This document shows, piece after piece, positions 35,326 to 36,517 of a stretch of DNA of 36,517 nt; position 1 is the first letter of the stretch, and each line of letters starts with the position of its first letter. Source of the stretch: a bacterium (GTDB taxonomy: Bacteria; Campylobacterota; Campylobacteria; Campylobacterales; Sulfurovaceae); NCBI GenBank assembly GCA_018822805.1, contig JAHJJU010000001.1, positions 1-36,517 on the forward strand. Reading direction: 5' to 3'. Below the pieces are notes generated by a model, which was not told the origin of the DNA, searched no databases, and saw nothing but the letters and a program-made list of their open reading frames with translations. The position numbers and the translations under genes are program-made.

Positions 35326-35474
35326 TGGAGTTTGGAAAACCGTGGACAGCCGTGTAGGTAGCTTAGAAAACTTCATGGAGTGCATACAGGTAAATGTCCT
35401 ATGTACACCGAATAGGTGAGACTGTGAAAGAACCTATGCATTTTGATACAAGGGTGCAATAAATTGCACCCTTG
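35326..35474 (+). ncRNA. candidate structured RNA of unknown family
   Basis: Hand-folding shows compatible stems. GTGTAGGTAG (35352-35361) pairs with CTATGTACAC (35399-35408) at 9 of 10 positions, including one G-U pair and one G-G mismatch. ATAGGT (35412-35417) pairs with ACCTAT (35432-35437), and the next positions could form tandem G-A pairs. GTTT/AAAC (35330-35340) is a small 5' hairpin. The block ends in a 12-bp stem palindrome (35449-35474). It lacks the conserved SRP GGAA/AGCAG loop, RNase P and tmRNA signatures. It could be a small RNA linked to the ABC-3C cassette, a leader for era, or a relic of a mobile element such as a group II intron. Neither transcription nor fold is shown. Confidence 0.3.
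35449..35474. repeat. 26-bp perfect palindrome (REP-like core)
   Basis: CAAGGGTGCAAT (35449-35460), AA, ATTGCACCCTTG (35463-35474). The core GGTGCAATAAATTGCACC matches, except for one inserted base, the second hairpin of the element after valS (26895-26913). No T-run follows on either strand, so it is better read as a repeat than as a standard terminator. Confidence 0.65.
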
Positions 35475-35516
35475 AGGGAGAATGGGTTGGTGTAGATGAA
35501 GTCTATATTATACTTA

Positions 35517-35525
35517 TGCTATACT
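35517..35525 (+). promoter_or_regulatory. extended -10 box for era
   Basis: TG-C-TATACT lies 32 bp before ATG 35558. It would let era be transcribed on its own although the accessory cassette separates it from hslU. Confidence 0.45.
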
Positions 35526-35557
35526 ACGAAAAATAATTTAAAAGTGACACTATATAT

Positions 35558-36448
35558 ATGGAAATGAAAACGAAATCAGGCTTTATTGCTGTAGTTGGAC
35601 GACCAAACTCAGGGAAGAGTACACTGCTGAACTATCTAGTGGGTGAAAAACTTGCGATGGTTTCTAAAAAAGCTCAAGCAACACGAAAACGAATGAACAT
35701 CATCGTTATGCATGGTGTTGATCAGCTTATTTTTGTGGATACCCCGGGGATTCATAAAAAAGAGCGTCTTATCAATGAGTTTATGCTTGAAGAAGCACTA
35801 AAAGCAATGGGAGATAGTGACTTGATTTTGTTTTTGGCACCTATCACCGATAAACTCGATGAGTATGAGAAGTTTTTAGCTTTAAAAGAGAGTTCAAAAG
35901 CTAAACACATTGTACTTTTAACGAAGATGGATCATGTGCCTCAAGGGAAGATTTTAGAAAAACTTGGGGAGTATCAGAAATATCAAGATCGATTTGAAGC
36001 GATTATCCCTTTTTCTGTTAATAAAAAAGTAGGTAAAAAATCTCTTTTAGATGAGGTGGTTAAACACCTTCCTGAATCACCGGCACTGTTTGATACCGAT
36101 ATTACTACAACAGAGTTTGTTCGTGATATTTATAAAGAGTTAATTAGAGAGTCTATTTTTGAGAATCTCTCTGATGAGATTCCATATGAGTCTGATGTTA
36201 CCATTGAAAAGATTGATGAAGAGGATGAAATGGATCGTGTTTATGCTACTATTGTTGTTGAAAAAGAGACACAAAAAGGGATTATTGTTGGAAACAAAGG
36301 TGAAGGAATTAAGCGTGTAGGAAAATTAGCACGTCAACAACTTGAACTTTTTTCAGGTAAAAGAATTTATTTGGATCTGCATGTTGCCGTTAAGAAAGGT
36401 TGGAGTAAATCCCGTGGTGGACTAGAAGATATGGGCTATGTCTTCTAA
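35558..36448 (+). CDS. era: GTPase Era
   Basis: Era is an essential GTPase that binds the 3' end of 16S rRNA and helps 30S subunit maturation. The 296-residue protein has G1 GRPNSGKS (14-21), G3 DTPGIH, and a G4 motif TKMD where NKxD is usual. The C-terminal KH domain has GIIVGNKGEGIKRVGKLARQ. The length is normal. ATG 35558 and ATG 35564 (two codons later) are both possible, and neither has a clear ribosome site. In relatives era directly follows hslU; here it is 3.86 kb away behind the ABC-3C cassette. Confidence 0.96.
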   Translation: MEMKTKSGFIAVVGRPNSGKSTLLNYLVGEKLAMVSKKAQATRKRMNIIVMHGVDQLIFVDTPGIHKKERLINEFMLEEALKAMGDSDLILFLAPITDKLDEYEKFLALKESSKAKHIVLLTKMDHVPQGKILEKLGEYQKYQDRFEAIIPFSVNKKVGKKSLLDEVVKHLPESPALFDTDITTTEFVRDIYKELIRESIFENLSDEIPYESDVTIEKIDEEDEMDRVYATIVVEKETQKGIIVGNKGEGIKRVGKLARQQLELFSGKRIYLDLHVAVKKGWSKSRGGLEDMGYVF

Positions 36449-36517
36449 TTTAACAGTACTTAAAATTAACCAATACTCATAAAAAAAAACTTAAAAAGTT
36501 CTAATATATTAATTATA

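Larger units (their letters stand above)
35244..35557 (+). other. gene-free interval with promoter-like, structured and palindromic elements
   Basis: These 314 bp between the ABC ATPase gene and era hold no credible reading frame. In order they contain an AT-rich stretch, a TATAAT box (35314-35319), a block with several complementary segments (about 35326-35437), a 26-bp perfect palindrome (35449-35474) and an extended -10 box for era (35517-35525). Each is listed separately. Confidence 0.6.

Noticed and set aside
35326-35474. SRP RNA, RNase P RNA, 6S RNA or tmRNA
   Set aside because: The SRP tetraloop with its AGCAG internal loop, the RNase P core and the tmRNA tRNA-like ends are not visible. 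A 6S assignment has no supporting long bulged rod that I could fold by hand.
1-36517. CRISPR arrays, tRNA and rRNA genes
   Set aside because: No regularly spaced direct repeats were seen, and no tRNA cloverleaf with a TTCGA-type T-loop or rRNA sequence was recognised by eye in the intergenic regions.

Overview
The window is a stretch of AT-rich chromosome from a member of the Campylobacterota (former Epsilonproteobacteria). The assignment rests on gene content and order seen here: an E-type succinate dehydrogenase/fumarate reductase (flavoprotein, iron-sulfur subunit, CCG-domain subunit), the thiL-truD pair, and rplI-hslV-hslU with era nearby. Orders of this kind are known from Campylobacter, Wolinella and Sulfurimonas relatives. 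Starts are often GTG or TTG, and many -10 boxes of the TATAAT type sit close to the start codon with no clear -35. A Sulfurimonas/Sulfurovum-like relative is plausible, but the genus cannot be fixed from the sequence.

Layout. (1) 1-139: the end of a probable IS66-type insertion sequence cut by the window edge. (2) 297-3933 (minus): sdhA-sdhB-CCG subunit operon closed by a strong hairpin. (3) 4133-6291: thiL and truD, separated by a compact REP/MITE-like palindromic element. (4) 6362-7603 (minus): two lipoprotein genes, one SdiA-regulated/YjiK-like and one thioredoxin-like. (5) 7740-12263: a two-gene type III restriction-modification system (mod, res), very AT-rich and probably acquired. (6) 12290-15288: radical SAM/SPASM protein, ferrochelatase, YigZ/IMPACT protein and DedA protein, tightly packed. 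(7) 15378-21538: proA, then the tamA-tamB envelope pair. (8) 21540-21968 (minus): a small c-type cytochrome. (9) 22035-26868: folD, lepB, rpiB, valS. (10) 26914-29214 (minus): a membrane PAS-GGDEF-EAL protein converging on valS, with a REP-like palindrome that supplies both stop codons. (11) 29366-31695: rplI-hslV-hslU. (12) 31788-35243: a three-gene cassette with overlapping reading frames that looks like an ABC-three-component (ABC-3C) conflict system: a probable PD-(D/E)xK nuclease effector, a small middle component and a DUF3732-type ABC ATPase. (13) 35244-35557: a gene-free interval with its own -10 box, a block that can fold extensively, a 26-bp perfect palindrome and a probable promoter for era. 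(14) 35558-36448: era.

Most genes are ordinary housekeeping genes. The accessory parts are the type III R-M system, the ABC-3C cassette and the palindromic repeat elements. The ABC-3C cassette lies between hslU and era, which are adjacent in relatives such as Campylobacter jejuni. It therefore looks like an insertion that separated era from its old operon. The structured, apparently transcribable block directly downstream of the cassette is the least explained part of the window. No tRNA, rRNA or CRISPR array was seen.
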